Assembly: GCA_017645945.1 (NCBI GenBank)
Contig: JAGCNL010000003.1
Coordinates: 1 to 37,508, forward strand
DNA from: Salinivirgaceae bacterium
GTDB taxonomy: Bacteria; Bacteroidota; Bacteroidia; Bacteroidales; SZUA-534
Direction: 5' to 3'
DNA: 37,508 bases
Shown: one piece after another, positions 17,257 to 26,005 of the stretch
Position numbering within the stretch: the first letter of the stretch is position 1
How the letters are laid out: every line of letters begins with the position of its first letter
The notes under the pieces: generated by a model
Told to the model about the DNA's origin: nothing
Database searches by the model: none
Seen by the model: the letters and a program-made list of their open reading frames with translations, nothing else
Program-made: the position numbers and the translations under genes

Positions 17257-17715
17257 GTGAATATATACAAAGCCGGTTACGACGACTTGAACGAAATATT
17301 GCAACTTCAATATCTTGCCTATCAAAGCGAGGCGGCATTGTTCGGAACAAAAGATATTCCGCCGTTGACGCAAACCATTGAAAATGTTAGAGATGAGTAC
17401 AACGCAGGCATCGTTTTGAAGATGGTTTCCGAAGAAAATAAAATCATTGGCTCAATCAGAGCAAAAGAAGAAGGTAACACGGTATATATCAACAAATTAA
17501 TGATTCATCCCGATTACAGACATCGAGGTTACGGAACGCGACTCCTGACCGAAATCGAAAACCATTATCCAGGGAAAAGATACGAATTGTTTACAAGCAC
17601 GCGCAGTTCCGACAACATTCGACTGTATCAAACCAATGGTTATCAGATATTTAGTCGAAAGCCAATAACCGAAGAACTGATTTTTGTATATATGGAAAAA
17701 CTGCCCAAAGCATAA
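17257..17715 (+). CDS. GNAT family N-acetyltransferase
   Basis: This is a 152-residue acetyl-CoA-dependent acetyltransferase. Motif A RHRGYG is at 88-93 after the beta4 strand VYINKLMIHPDY. A motif B-like YELFTSTRSSDNIRLYQTNGYQIF follows, which is the standard GNAT C-terminus. The most plausible start is GTG at 17257, because a stop lies shortly upstream and no ATG precedes the first conserved strand (MNIYKAGYDD). It is 25 bp behind the DUF4831-like gene and 24 bp ahead of the MATE gene, so it is probably cotranscribed. The substrate is unknown. Confidence 0.88.
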   Translation: MNIYKAGYDDLNEILQLQYLAYQSEAALFGTKDIPPLTQTIENVRDEYNAGIVLKMVSEENKIIGSIRAKEEGNTVYINKLMIHPDYRHRGYGTRLLTEIENHYPGKRYELFTSTRSSDNIRLYQTNGYQIFSRKPITEELIFVYMEKLPKA

Positions 17716-17739
17716 CATTCAAATTCAACCACAAACAAA

Positions 17740-19095
17740 ATGAAAATCAATCGTTTGGACGGCCTACAAAAACAACTGGCGCTACTGGCGGGGCCAATCT
17801 TTATGGAAACCCTGCTGGTGATGACGCTTGGTGCGGTTGACACCATCATGTTGAGCCAGCATTCCGACAACAGCGTGGCGGCCGTGGGTATGGTGAACCA
17901 GCTTGTGAGCATGATTTTCCTCGTGTTTGAGGTGACGGCGCTGGGCACTTCCATCCTATGCTCGCAGTACATTGGAGCGAAACTATCGGACAAGGTAACG
18001 CAGACGGTTGGTGTGTCGCTGGTGCTGAATGCCACTTTCGGCCTGATTATCAGCTGTCTGATGTTCTTTTTTGCAGGCAACATCCTTCATTTGATGGGCC
18101 TTCGCCCCGAGCTTATGCCCGACGGCCTTTCCTACATGCGAATTGTGGGCTCTTTTGCCTTTGCTCAGGCCATTTCAATGGCTGCGTCGGCTTCGCTGCG
18201 AAGCGCCAACAAAGCCATCTATCCGATGATGGTGACGCTTGTGGTGAACATCGTCAATGTGATTGGCAATTACACGTTGATTTTCGGCAAGTTCGGAATG
18301 CCGGCGCTGGGTGTCGAGGGCGCAGCCATCTCCACTGCTGCATGCCGCACCATTGCAATGTTCGCTCTGCTCTATCTGCTTAAGACAAAGCACGTTCGGC
18401 GCTTTCCGAAAGCACTGTTCCGCCCATTCCCGTTCGGCGAGCTCAAAAAGCTGTTGCACATCGGCATTCCGTCGGCTGGCGAACAGATGTCGTACAGCCT
18501 TTCGATGGTGGTTATCACCTACTTTATCAATATGATAAGCAACGAAGCGCTGGCCACCCGCACCTACTGCATGAACATCATAATGTTCGTCTATCTGTTC
18601 TCGGTTTCAGTCGGACAGAGCGGCGCCATCACCATCGGGCATCTTGTTGGCGACCGCAAGCCACGCGCGGCCTTTGTTTTCGGCAAGCTGGTGATGAAGA
18701 TTGCCGTCATCACATCGATTGTGGTGTCGCTGATTTTTGCCTGCTTTGGCAAGACAATCTTCCACTTCCTAACTGACAATCAAGAAATTATCAGTATGGG
18801 CGTTATCATCCTATGGATTGATGTGGTGCTGGAATTCGGCCGCGCCGTGAACGTGTTTGCCGTGAATGCCCTACGCTCGGCGGGCGACATCTATTTCCCT
18901 GTCCTGCTGGGCATTGGCGTGATGTGGACGGTATCAGTCGGGTTGAGCTACTTGTTTGGCATCACCATTGGCTGGGGCCTGGTTGGAATGTGGATTGCGT
19001 TTGTGCTCGACGAGAACATCCGCGCAGGCGTGTTTATCAAGCGCTGGTGGGGCCTTAAATGGACTACAAAGAGTTTTGTGAAGGATATCAAGTAA
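17740..19095 (+). CDS. MATE family multidrug efflux transporter
   Basis: This is an inner-membrane antiporter expected to export cationic drugs or metabolites using Na+ or H+. The 451 residues contain twelve hydrophobic segments in two six-helix halves. Typical MATE features are LAGPIFMETLLVMTLGAVDTIML in helix 1, QYIGAKLSDKV after helix 2, and GIPSAGEQMSYSLSM at the start of the second half. LVGDRKPRAAF is the equivalent loop of the second half. It ends a probable four-gene plus-strand run starting at nnr. A weak hairpin at 19170-19185 may terminate it. Confidence 0.93.
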   Translation: MKINRLDGLQKQLALLAGPIFMETLLVMTLGAVDTIMLSQHSDNSVAAVGMVNQLVSMIFLVFEVTALGTSILCSQYIGAKLSDKVTQTVGVSLVLNATFGLIISCLMFFFAGNILHLMGLRPELMPDGLSYMRIVGSFAFAQAISMAASASLRSANKAIYPMMVTLVVNIVNVIGNYTLIFGKFGMPALGVEGAAISTAACRTIAMFALLYLLKTKHVRRFPKALFRPFPFGELKKLLHIGIPSAGEQMSYSLSMVVITYFINMISNEALATRTYCMNIIMFVYLFSVSVGQSGAITIGHLVGDRKPRAAFVFGKLVMKIAVITSIVVSLIFACFGKTIFHFLTDNQEIISMGVIILWIDVVLEFGRAVNVFAVNALRSAGDIYFPVLLGIGVMWTVSVGLSYLFGITIGWGLVGMWIAFVLDENIRAGVFIKRWWGLKWTTKSFVKDIK

Positions 19096-19098
19096 ATT

Positions 19099-19133
19099 GA
19101 CCACAGACCACGGAAAACGGTCTACAGACGTTA
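19099..19133. repeat. Short GACCACA-type heptamer array
   Basis: Five 7-nt units (GACCACA, GACCACG, GAAAACG, GTCTACA, GACGTTA) start three bases after the MATE stop. They belong to the same sequence family as units at 121, 975 and 1445, although the loci are 18 kb apart. The rest of the spacer to 19245 shows no gene. Confidence 0.6.
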
Positions 19134-19245
19134 TTTTGCCTATAGTCATTAAATGGCCGAGGGTAAATGGCTATTTCCCAATAGCTTTACCTATTGCCAA
19201 ACAACGACAAACATCAATCGGCATAAGCCAATCGACATTATATAA

Positions 19246-20619
19246 CTATTTGTTTTTCAGCAATTCAATTACTTCGTCGGGGGTGAGATTCTGCTGTTCG
19301 CCAGTGGCCATGTTTTTCAGCGCCACACAACCCGAGTTCACCTCGTTCTCGCCCACCACAGCCACAAACGGAATGTTGCGCCCGTTGGCGTACGACATCT
19401 GCTTCTTCATCTTTGCAGGTTCGGGATAAAGCTCGGTGCTGATGCCCGCTGCGCGCATTTTTGCCACCACAGGCAGACACCATTGCTGCTCGGTTTCGCC
19501 AAACGTAACAAACAGCAGTTGAGTGGATTGCGTTGCCGATTGCGGATAGAGATTGAGTTGGTCGAGCACGTCGTAGATGCGGTCGGCACCAAACGAGATG
19601 CCCACACCCGAAACGCCTGGCATTCCGAAGATTCCTGTCAGGTCGTCGTAGCGGCCGCCGCCAGTGATTGAGCCAATCTGCACATCGAGAGCCTTAACCT
19701 CGAAGATGGCGCCCGTGTAGTAGTTCAGACCGCGGGCCAGCGTTAGGTCGAGGTCGATTTGAGTTGGCAGATTGAGCGGCTCGATGGTGTTGAAAATGGT
19801 TTGCAATTCGAGAATGCCCTTCCGTCCCACCTCGCTGTCTTTCAGTACGTTGGCAATCTGCTCAAGTTTCTGGCGGTTGGTGCCGTTGAGTGCGAGAATC
19901 GGCTGCAAACGGGCGATTGAATCATCGCTCAAACCCTTGTCGGACAACTCTTTGTTGACGTTCTCTATGCCAATCTTATCGAGTTTGTCGATGGCTACGG
20001 TGATGTCCATCATCTTGTCGGGAGCGCCAATGGCCTCGGCAATTCCTGCCAAAATCTTGCGGTTGTTGATTTTCAGCGCCACGCGGATTCCGAAACGCTG
20101 ATAAACATCGTTAACAATCTGAATCAGCTCCACCTCGTTCATTAGCGAGTCGCTGCCTACAATGTCAACATCGCACTGATAGAACTCGCGATAACGGCCT
20201 TTCTGGGGCTTGTCGGCACGCCAAACGGGCTGAATCTGATAGCGTTTGAAGGGGAACTGAAGGTCATTGCGGTGCTGCACCACAAAACGCGCAAACGGCA
20301 CCGTAAGGTCGTAACGCAGACCTTTCTCCGAAATCTTGTTGGTAACCTTCACAGAATCTTTCGATTGCAGCAAATCGGAATCAACGCTGTTCAGGTAATC
20401 GCCCGAGTTCAGAATCTTGAAAAGCAGCTTGTCGCCCTCCTCGCCGTACTTGCCCATCAGGGTTGACAGGTTTTCAGTTGCGGGAGTCTCAATCTGCTGA
20501 AAACCATAGAGTTTGAACACGCTTTTGATGGTGTCGAAAATATAGTTGCGCTTAATCATTTCGGCTGGCCCGAAATCGCGCGTGCCTTTTGGTATCGAAG
20601 GTGTCTGAACTTGTGCCAT
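19246..20619 (-). CDS. hisS: Histidyl-tRNA synthetase
   Basis: HisS is the class II aminoacyl-tRNA synthetase that charges tRNA-His. It has 457 residues with the start at ATG 20619 ([16 protein letters not shown]). That start removes eight improbable residues of upstream open frame and places a promoter element at a sensible distance. Conserved motifs are [24 protein letters not shown], motif 2 [15 protein letters not shown], the histidine-A region [15 protein letters not shown], and GGGRYDDL. Motif 3 is [15 protein letters not shown]-terminal anticodon-binding domain runs to the end. It faces the MATE gene tail to tail. Confidence 0.97.
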   Translation of the reverse strand: MAQVQTPSIPKGTRDFGPAEMIKRNYIFDTIKSVFKLYGFQQIETPATENLSTLMGKYGEEGDKLLFKILNSGDYLNSVDSDLLQSKDSVKVTNKISEKGLRYDLTVPFARFVVQHRNDLQFPFKRYQIQPVWRADKPQKGRYREFYQCDVDIVGSDSLMNEVELIQIVNDVYQRFGIRVALKINNRKILAGIAEAIGAPDKMMDITVAIDKLDKIGIENVNKELSDKGLSDDSIARLQPILALNGTNRQKLEQIANVLKDSEVGRKGILELQTIFNTIEPLNLPTQIDLDLTLARGLNYYTGAIFEVKALDVQIGSITGGGRYDDLTGIFGMPGVSGVGISFGADRIYDVLDQLNLYPQSATQSTQLLFVTFGETEQQWCLPVVAKMRAAGISTELYPEPAKMKKQMSYANGRNIPFVAVVGENEVNSGCVALKNMATGEQQNLTPDEVIELLKNK

Positions 20620-20640
20620 ATCTGTTTTTGATTTTGGCTG

Positions 20641-20648
20641 CAAATATA
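20641..20648 (-). promoter_or_regulatory. Putative -7 element for hisS
   Basis: The minus strand reads TATATTTG (TAnnTTTG) followed by CAG, 22 bases before the hisS ATG. The nnr promoter has the same 11 bases. Confidence 0.5.
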
Positions 20649-20652
20649 AATG

Positions 20653-20687
20653 TAGAATTTAGAATTTAGAATTCAGAATTACGAATT
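20653..20687. repeat. TAGAATT heptamer array upstream of hisS
   Basis: Three exact TAGAATT units, then CAGAATT and ACGAATT, run in perfect 7-nt phase. The last unit overlaps the stop codon (20686-20688) of the membrane protein gene. The array lies directly upstream of the hisS -7 element. Confidence 0.8.
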
Positions 20688-22137
20688 ACGAGTTGGCATA
20701 CGTTGTCAAAATCACCGCCACCACGCAAAGCACTATATAACAAACAATTAAACCAATTAACACGCAGGCTGCCACAAAGAGTTTCGGGTGGTGCGCTTTG
20801 AAGTTTCTGATTTTTGTGCGAAGGTTGCTATCGCCTTCAACATAGATAAATTCAGGAAGGGCTTCGGCGGATTTATCGTTTTGATTGTCAATATATTTGG
20901 CTTGTTTTTTCTTAATCATCCACTTTCGGTAGAGACCGAACACCAAAAGACCGCAGCCGACAACAAGCGCGGGAAGCCAGCGGAGGGCGTGCGAGAACAG
21001 ACGGCCGATTGAATCGTCGTACCAGAAAATGGTTGTGCTGAACGAACGGAGCACCTCGAAAATTTCGAAATCGCACCAGAGGCAAACCAGAAACGGCACC
21101 AGTAGAAGCAAGCCTGCGACTATGAAGAACACCGATTTTTTCTTTGCGAGGGCATTGGCAATGCGCTCTCTTTTGGCCTGAACCTGTTGACGGTATTCCT
21201 CCGATTGTGCCTGACGGCGTTCCTCTCGGGCTTTGGCGCGCTGCTTGCGTTGCTCCTCTATGGCCTTGAGGCGTTCCATTTCGGCTTCTGCCTCAAGCAC
21301 TCTTTGATTATTAAAAACGCTTTCCTTGCCAGGCTTGGCCGTATATGGAATGGAATGGACGGAATCGCCTTGCAAAGTGCTGTCAGTCTGTATCTTGGTG
21401 AATTCTGATTCCTTTTTGTATTGAGGTTCGGGTTCGGGAACAGTGTAAATTATTTTGAAATCTTTCCGCCTTGAATAATACAGAATACGAACAGTGGAAA
21501 TCAGGAAAATACTACCTATAATGACCATTGCAAGAAATGGCCAAAGCCCGAATATCGTCAGGCATGTGCCCATAACGAAAAATGAGCCGTTCAAAACTAT
21601 GATAATTATGCATTTATGAACCAACGCCTCTCTGTTTGCGACATCTGCGGTGATTTTCTTTTTCTTGACATCCAATTTAATATCGCCTAAACTAAACGAC
21701 AACGATACCAATTTGTTCATGTACATATAAATGCCAAAAAAGAAGAACATGCCAGAGAAAGTCATGCAGAAAACAGCCACGGCTGGAGCCGTGCGGAGCA
21801 AGCCCATTGTGAGGAACCAAACTGTGAGAACGCTCGTGTAGAGGCCAATATTAAGAAAAACGATTCCTGTAGAGCGGCCACCGCCCTGCTTCTGCTCTTG
21901 CTCCTGCTCCTCGAGTTCTGGGTGGGCGGCATCTTTCAAAAACTTAATACCCGCTGCAATAAAGCCCAAAACGCCATATGCAATGAGCCACGTTATCATG
22001 ATAACGGTCATCAAGTCCGTGCCCTGCTTAAAGAAAGCGACTGGAAAAACCACTCCAAAAACGAGAAACATGAAGCCGAATAACAGGAAAAAGATTCCTT
22101 TTATAGTGGGGTCTTGGATTTCGTGTTGTGTTCTCAT
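20686..22137 (-). CDS. Polytopic membrane protein with charged coiled-coil insert
   Basis: I recognise no named family. The 483-residue protein has about nine hydrophobic segments. Pairs lie at roughly 14-62, 90-140 and 175-225, and three more lie in the C-terminal third. Between them (about 280-335) is a strongly charged coiled-coil-like stretch rich in Glu, Arg, Gln and Ala (EEQRKQRAKAREERRQ and neighbours), which should face the cytoplasm. The first helices (GIFFLLFGFMFLVFGVVFPVAFF) recall the hairpins of the two small four-TM proteins upstream, hinting at a shared origin. It appears to be the last gene of the long minus-strand run, 39 bp behind its neighbour. Confidence 0.8.
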   Translation of the reverse strand: MRTQHEIQDPTIKGIFFLLFGFMFLVFGVVFPVAFFKQGTDLMTVIMITWLIAYGVLGFIAAGIKFLKDAAHPELEEQEQEQKQGGGRSTGIVFLNIGLYTSVLTVWFLTMGLLRTAPAVAVFCMTFSGMFFFFGIYMYMNKLVSLSFSLGDIKLDVKKKKITADVANREALVHKCIIIIVLNGSFFVMGTCLTIFGLWPFLAMVIIGSIFLISTVRILYYSRRKDFKIIYTVPEPEPQYKKESEFTKIQTDSTLQGDSVHSIPYTAKPGKESVFNNQRVLEAEAEMERLKAIEEQRKQRAKAREERRQAQSEEYRQQVQAKRERIANALAKKKSVFFIVAGLLLLVPFLVCLWCDFEIFEVLRSFSTTIFWYDDSIGRLFSHALRWLPALVVGCGLLVFGLYRKWMIKKKQAKYIDNQNDKSAEALPEFIYVEGDSNLRTKIRNFKAHHPKLFVAACVLIGLIVCYIVLCVVAVILTTYANS

Positions 22138-22176
22138 CTGTTATTATTATTTTCTCTTGCCTTAAATAACTCTGGT

Positions 22177-22956
22177 TCAATCCATTCCCGCCATATACGA
22201 TATGGTTGCATCGGTGTCATCGGTGTTTTTGGTTTCGACATCATCGCTGAACGTGAGAGCCGACACCACAAAAATTATGAACGCCGCGCATCCGAACAGA
22301 AATATTATCCAAATAAGATTCTTATTCTGATAATGAAGAACCCAGTGGCGGTCATCTCCATCGTCAAATACAGAGGCGTATGTATCCTTGCTGACATACA
22401 GTTTCACATTCCGCCTTAAAATGGGGAGAAGGCTTGACTTCAATTCGTGAGTCTCCGTCTTGCCGTCGATAGTGAATTCCACTGTAAAATATGAGCGTTT
22501 GTGCTTCGAGTCGCCCTCTGTCCGTTTGCTGATAACCTTGCCTTCAACCTCAATGCCCATGGCTTTCTTCTCGCGGTCGCTCAATATTATCACAACGCCT
22601 ATGGTAATGAGTACCAGACTGATACCCATACCAACCTTGAATATTGCCCAGTCGCGCTTCGGTTTTTCGGGCTGACTTTCGGTCTGCGGTTGCGGCTCGT
22701 TTGGTCGCTCATACACACTCCCGCGTTTGTACGCCCGCCGCGCACGGATAATTATCGTCAGCGACGGAACAATGAATGCCAGCGGGAATGCAAGGAGCAT
22801 TATTATGCCGCCAATTGTCCACGCCCTATCCGCAATTGTCTGTAACTCAAACAAATGTTTGATTCCTGCATAAACGACATAACAAATTGGCGCAAGTGAG
22901 ATTAACCCGATAATCAGGAAAAGCAATACCATTCCGTGTGTCCGCTGTGGATTCAT
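22177..22956 (-). CDS. Membrane protein with DUF3592-like domain
   Basis: The protein has 259 residues with four predicted membrane helices: about 9-32, 48-70, 104-126 and near 225-248. Between helices three and four is a small beta-rich module (EVEGKVISKRT, YFTVEFTIDGKTETHELKSS, RRNVKLYVSKDTY). It resembles DUF3592, in which a short extracytoplasmic domain sits between two helices. The proteins at 26359-26928 and 26925-28154 carry the same type of module. The role is unknown. The ATG at 22956 touches an octamer repeat array that fills the whole upstream spacer. Confidence 0.78.
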   Translation of the reverse strand: MNPQRTHGMVLLFLIIGLISLAPICYVVYAGIKHLFELQTIADRAWTIGGIIMLLAFPLAFIVPSLTIIIRARRAYKRGSVYERPNEPQPQTESQPEKPKRDWAIFKVGMGISLVLITIGVVIILSDREKKAMGIEVEGKVISKRTEGDSKHKRSYFTVEFTIDGKTETHELKSSLLPILRRNVKLYVSKDTYASVFDDGDDRHWVLHYQNKNLIWIIFLFGCAAFIIFVVSALTFSDDVETKNTDDTDATISYMAGMD

Positions 22957-23068
22957 AACTGACTGATTGATTAATTGACTGATTGAAGATTTCTCTATCT
23001 CTCTAATTCTCTACTTTTCTATCTCTCTAACTCTCTAATTCTCTGTCTCTCTAATTCTCAATTCTTCC
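22957..23068. repeat. Phased octamer array (14 units)
   Basis: The array starts on the base next to the ATG of the DUF3592-like gene. It divides into 14 units of 8 nt and ends 3 bases from the stop of the next gene. The first four units are GATTGACT-like and the following are ATCTCTCT/AATTCTCT-like, in unbroken phase. Confidence 0.85.
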
Positions 23069-23071
23069 GCA

Positions 23072-23584
23072 TTAGTCTCTTTTCTTCATCCAGATTGTGC
23101 CAAGCACAAGGAACGGCGCGGCGAACAGGAGGCAGACAGCAATACCGAGTATTGTTTCAGCGTCGGCATCGGCAATGTGGTTGTCGAAAACCAAGGCTAT
23201 GGGAATGGCCACCGCTATAAGCCCGATAATGAAGAAAACAAGGCCCTGCGCAAATCGTGGGTGCTCCTGACTGAATTTCCGCGGCGGACGGAACGTGCCT
23301 GTTTTCTCCCTGATAGCGTTTTTCAGAAACGCAATGCCGCCCACAAGGAACGCAAGTGAGCACAAGCCCCAGAACGAGTACAGAAAAATGGTGACTCCTG
23401 GCGCGTACACACGTTCGTAGGTTAAGCCGCCGTCGGAGGACTGATTCAGATAGAACATGTCGGGGCTGCCAATTTGGTTGTAAAGGACAATTGCCATAAT
23501 CGTCAACGACGCCAACCCGAAAAACATAAAAAACGCCGCGATAGCCCATTTGTTCGTTATTGGTTTTGAAAATCCTACACGCAT
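23072..23584 (-). CDS. Four-TM membrane protein, duplicate of the next upstream gene
   Basis: The function is unknown. The 170 residues form four hydrophobic helices: about 13-35, 66-88, 108-130 and 140-162. A cytoplasmic loop between helices two and three reads REKTGTFRPPRKFSQEHP. Roughly two thirds of residues are identical to the protein at 23722-24243, including the start (MRVG...KPITNKWA), YERVY, GGIAFLK and the C-terminal FLVLGTIWMKK. It is therefore a tandem duplicate. The helix VFFIIGLIAVAIPIAL resembles the first helix of the protein at 22177 (LFLIIGLISL). Confidence 0.85.
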   Translation of the reverse strand: MRVGFSKPITNKWAIAAFFMFFGLASLTIMAIVLYNQIGSPDMFYLNQSSDGGLTYERVYAPGVTIFLYSFWGLCSLAFLVGGIAFLKNAIREKTGTFRPPRKFSQEHPRFAQGLVFFIIGLIAVAIPIALVFDNHIADADAETILGIAVCLLFAAPFLVLGTIWMKKRD

Positions 23585-23720
23585 AATTTGCTGATTTATT
23601 GATTAATTGATTGATAGACTAATTGATTGACTGAAGGATTGAAGGATTGACTGACTGATTGACTGAAGATTTCTCTAACTCTCTAATTCTCTACTTTTCT
23701 ATCTCTCTAATTCTCTAACT
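23585..23720. repeat. Phased octamer array (17 units)
   Basis: The 136 bases form exactly 17 octamers, from the base after one gene's ATG to one base before the next gene's stop. Units are GATTGACT/GAAGGATT-like, then CTCTAATT/CTCTAACT-like, the same two blocks in the same order as at 22957-23068. Confidence 0.88.
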
Positions 23721-23721
23721 C

Positions 23722-24243
23722 TCAATCATCTAATTCCCGCCATTGCTCTGTTTTCTTCATCCAGATTGTTCCAAGCACAAGGAACGGCGCGGCGAACAGG
23801 AGGCAAGGAAGGAATAACACCACATTCCTGCCCGTCATATGGTTGCCGTCGAAAATCAAGGCTATGGGAACGGCCACCGATATAAGCCCGATAATAAAGA
23901 AGACAAGGCCCATACCAAATAGTGGGTGCTCCTGACTGAATTTTCGCGGCGGACGGACCGTGCCTGTCTTCTCTCTGATTGCGTGTTTCAGAAACGCAAT
24001 GCCGCCCGCAATGCACCCGAGCGAGACCAAGCCCCACAACGAGAACCAAAAAATGGTGGTTCCTGGCGAGTACACACGTTCGTAGGGGCCGCCGTTAATA
24101 GACACATTCGAATAGAACATGTCGGGGCCAATGTTGTTGTAAATGACGATTATCATGCCCGTCAACAACGCCAACCCGAAAAACATAAGAATCGCCGCTT
24201 TAGCCCATTTATTCGTTATTGGTTTATAAATTCCTACACGCAT
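23722..24243 (-). CDS. Four-TM membrane protein (paralogue pair)
   Basis: This is a 173-residue paralogue of the preceding entry with the same four-helix layout and the same REKTGTVRPPRKFSQEHP loop. It differs mainly in the third-to-fourth helix connection (DGNHMTGRNVV) and in a short extension EQWRELDD at the C-terminus. No known domain is recognised. The spacing to the TPM-domain gene upstream is 151 bp of octamer repeat. Conservation of the cytoplasmic loop between the duplicates suggests that it matters for function. Confidence 0.85.
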   Translation of the reverse strand: MRVGIYKPITNKWAKAAILMFFGLALLTGMIIVIYNNIGPDMFYSNVSINGGPYERVYSPGTTIFWFSLWGLVSLGCIAGGIAFLKHAIREKTGTVRPPRKFSQEHPLFGMGLVFFIIGLISVAVPIALIFDGNHMTGRNVVLFLPCLLFAAPFLVLGTIWMKKTEQWRELDD

Positions 24244-24394
24244 AAATTATTTATTTACTGATTAATAGATTGATTGACTGATTGATTGATAGACTAATTG
24301 ACTAATAGATTGATTGTATTTTTCATTTTTAATTCACGCATTCAGTTATTCTGTTATTCAGTTATTCACGCATTCAATTATTCAGTTATTGTCT
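24244..24394. repeat. Phased octamer array (about 18 units)
   Basis: Octamers run from the base after the ATG of the four-TM gene to the stop of the TPM gene. Blocks are GATTGATT/GACTAATT-like, then ATTCAGTT/ATTCACGC-like. The phase is kept through the junction and through two degenerate units near 24316-24331. Confidence 0.85.
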
Positions 24395-25165
24395 TTACCA
24401 ACTTCCGCTGGCGCCGCCGCCGCCGAAGTGTCCGCCGCCAAATCCACCAAAACTACTGTGACTAAATCCGCCACCCGAACTCCTACCGCCTGAACTCCAG
24501 TCGCTTGAATGCCAAGTGCCCGAACGGTAAACCGACGAGCCAGACGCGGTATAGTGGTTCTTGCCGAACTTTAACGCCAGCAAAACAGTAACTACAATAA
24601 AGACAAGGAAAAAGACAATGGCGGCAATGTCGCCCGCAGTGTGCTCAATGTGCTGGTCGGCAGGTTGGAACTCGCCTTTGGTCATCGCAATGCAGGCATC
24701 CACAGCCTCGTCAATTCCCTCGTAAATCTCATTCTGTCGGAAATGCGGAATCATCTTGTAATTAATTATCCAACTGCATCTTGCGTCGGGAATCAGCGAC
24801 TCAATGCCGTAACCCGTCTGAATGGTTACGCGCCCCGACTCGTAGTCGGTTTTCGGCTTATAGACAATGACAATGCCGTTGTCGAAGCCGTTCTGACCAA
24901 CGCCCCAGCCTTCGCCCAGCCGCTGGCCGAAGTCGGCAATGTCGTAGCCGTGCAGGTCGGTTGTGGTGTAAATCAGAATCTGTGTGGAGGTCTCGCGGTT
25001 GAAGGCTTCAAGTTTTTCGGTCAAGGCCGCGTGCTGCTCGTCGGTGAAAGCGTTGGCATTATCCACCACAAGCGCTTGCTCCGCTGGACGGCTGAAAATA
25101 TCGTCGTCGGCAAAGGAGGTAACCGCTGCTGCTAAAAATGTGATTATTAATAATATCCGTTTCAT
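24395..25165 (-). CDS. TPM-domain protein, YgcG-like, with Gly-rich tail
   Basis: The signal peptide (1-19, SFA cleavage) is followed by a TPM domain at about 30-160 with LVVDNANAFTDEQ, QILIYTTTDLHGYDI, RLGEGWGVG, NGIVIVYKP, TIQTGYGIE and YEGIDEAVDA. A single membrane helix (about 180-200) and a Ser/Gly-rich tail ending GGGGASGSW follow. The layout matches the YgcG family, so the TPM domain should lie in the periplasm. TPM relatives (TLP18.3, Psb32, MOLO-1) have been linked to photosystem repair, phosphatase activity and receptor modulation, none of which can be assumed here. It is one of four paralogues in this run. Confidence 0.92.
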   Translation of the reverse strand: MKRILLIITFLAAAVTSFADDDIFSRPAEQALVVDNANAFTDEQHAALTEKLEAFNRETSTQILIYTTTDLHGYDIADFGQRLGEGWGVGQNGFDNGIVIVYKPKTDYESGRVTIQTGYGIESLIPDARCSWIINYKMIPHFRQNEIYEGIDEAVDACIAMTKGEFQPADQHIEHTAGDIAAIVFFLVFIVVTVLLALKFGKNHYTASGSSVYRSGTWHSSDWSSGGRSSGGGFSHSSFGGFGGGHFGGGGASGSW

Positions 25166-25219
25166 CCTTCAGTTATTCAATCCTTCAGTTAATCAGTTAA
25201 TCAATTAATCAATCCTTGT
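25166..25219. repeat. Phased octamer array between two TPM genes
   Basis: The 54 bases between the ATG of one TPM gene and the stop of the other are six octamers plus six bases (units CCTTCAGT, TAATCAGT, TAATCAAT). They read as the complement of the GATTGATT-type units further left. Confidence 0.85.
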
Positions 25220-25981
25220 TTACCAACAGCCTCGTGCTCCGCCGCCACCAAAATGACCGCCGCCGTAACTGTGGCTGCTGCTCGAACTGCGAGAACTTCT
25301 GCGGCTACTGCCACCCGACGAACCTCTGCCGCTGCTCACAGTAACACCACTACTGGCGCCAATCCATATCAAAGCCATTAAGGACATAAAAAGAATCGAA
25401 TATATAACCCGAAAAAGGGGACTCTCGAACCATCCGATGATTTTATCGCTTCTTTCTTTTTTAGCCATATATTTTTTCACCGCGTTCTCGTCGCTTGCGA
25501 ACTGCATGCAAAGGTCAACCGCCCTATCGATTCCCGAATAATAATGTCCTTTTTTGAACTCTGGAATCATCTCATTGTCAATAATTTGTTTGCAGACTGC
25601 GTCAGGCATGAACGGTTCAATGCCGTAGCCCACCTGAATGGTCACCTCTCCGTTTGCGTACATCGTTTTCGGCTTACAGACAATGACAATGCCATTGTCG
25701 ACTCCCTCCTGCCCAACGCCCCAGCCCTCGCCTAACCTCTGGGCAAAATCAACAATGTCGTAACCATACAAATAATAGGTGGTGTAAATCTGTATCTGCA
25801 CCGTTGTGGCCCGTTCAAACGAGTCCAACTTGGCTGTCAGAGCCGCAAACTGCTCTGTGGTAAACACATTAGCACTGTCAACAACAAGATGCACCTCCGC
25901 CGGACGGCGGAAAATATCGTCATAGGCAAAGGTGGAGACCGATGCTGCTAAAAATGTGATTATGAGTAATATTCTGCGCAT
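25220..25981 (-). CDS. TPM-domain protein, YgcG-like, with Ser/Gly-rich tail
   Basis: This 253-residue paralogue of the previous gene has a signal peptide (1-19), a TPM domain (about 30-160) with LVVDSANVFTTEQ, RLGEGWGVGQEGVDNGIVIV and TIQVGYGIEPFMPDA, and a membrane helix near 190-208. The tail is a low-complexity Ser/Arg/Gly stretch ending GGGGARGCW. Signal peptide and TPM core are closely similar to the 24395 gene, while the region between TPM and membrane helix has diverged. The 24-bp spacer to the upstream gene is exactly three octamers. Confidence 0.92.
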   Translation of the reverse strand: MRRILLIITFLAASVSTFAYDDIFRRPAEVHLVVDSANVFTTEQFAALTAKLDSFERATTVQIQIYTTYYLYGYDIVDFAQRLGEGWGVGQEGVDNGIVIVCKPKTMYANGEVTIQVGYGIEPFMPDAVCKQIIDNEMIPEFKKGHYYSGIDRAVDLCMQFASDENAVKKYMAKKERSDKIIGWFESPLFRVIYSILFMSLMALIWIGASSGVTVSSGRGSSGGSSRRSSRSSSSSHSYGGGHFGGGGARGCW

Positions 25982-26005
25982 TGTATTCTGTTATTCAATC
26001 CTTGT
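25982..26005. repeat. Three-octamer spacer
   Basis: Exactly 24 bases separate the ATG at 25981 from the stop at 26006. They read as three 8-nt units of the TCAATCCT/GTTATTCA type also found at 25166-25219 and 28155-28187. Confidence 0.6.

Noticed and set aside
19170..19185. Terminator after the MATE gene
   Set aside because: GCTATT/AATAGC can form a 6-bp hairpin with a 4-base loop, but it is weak and followed only by TTTACC, so I do not list it as a feature.
22957..25219. CRISPR array
   Set aside because: The repeats are contiguous 8-nt units with no constant repeat and unique spacer alternation, and there are no cas genes.
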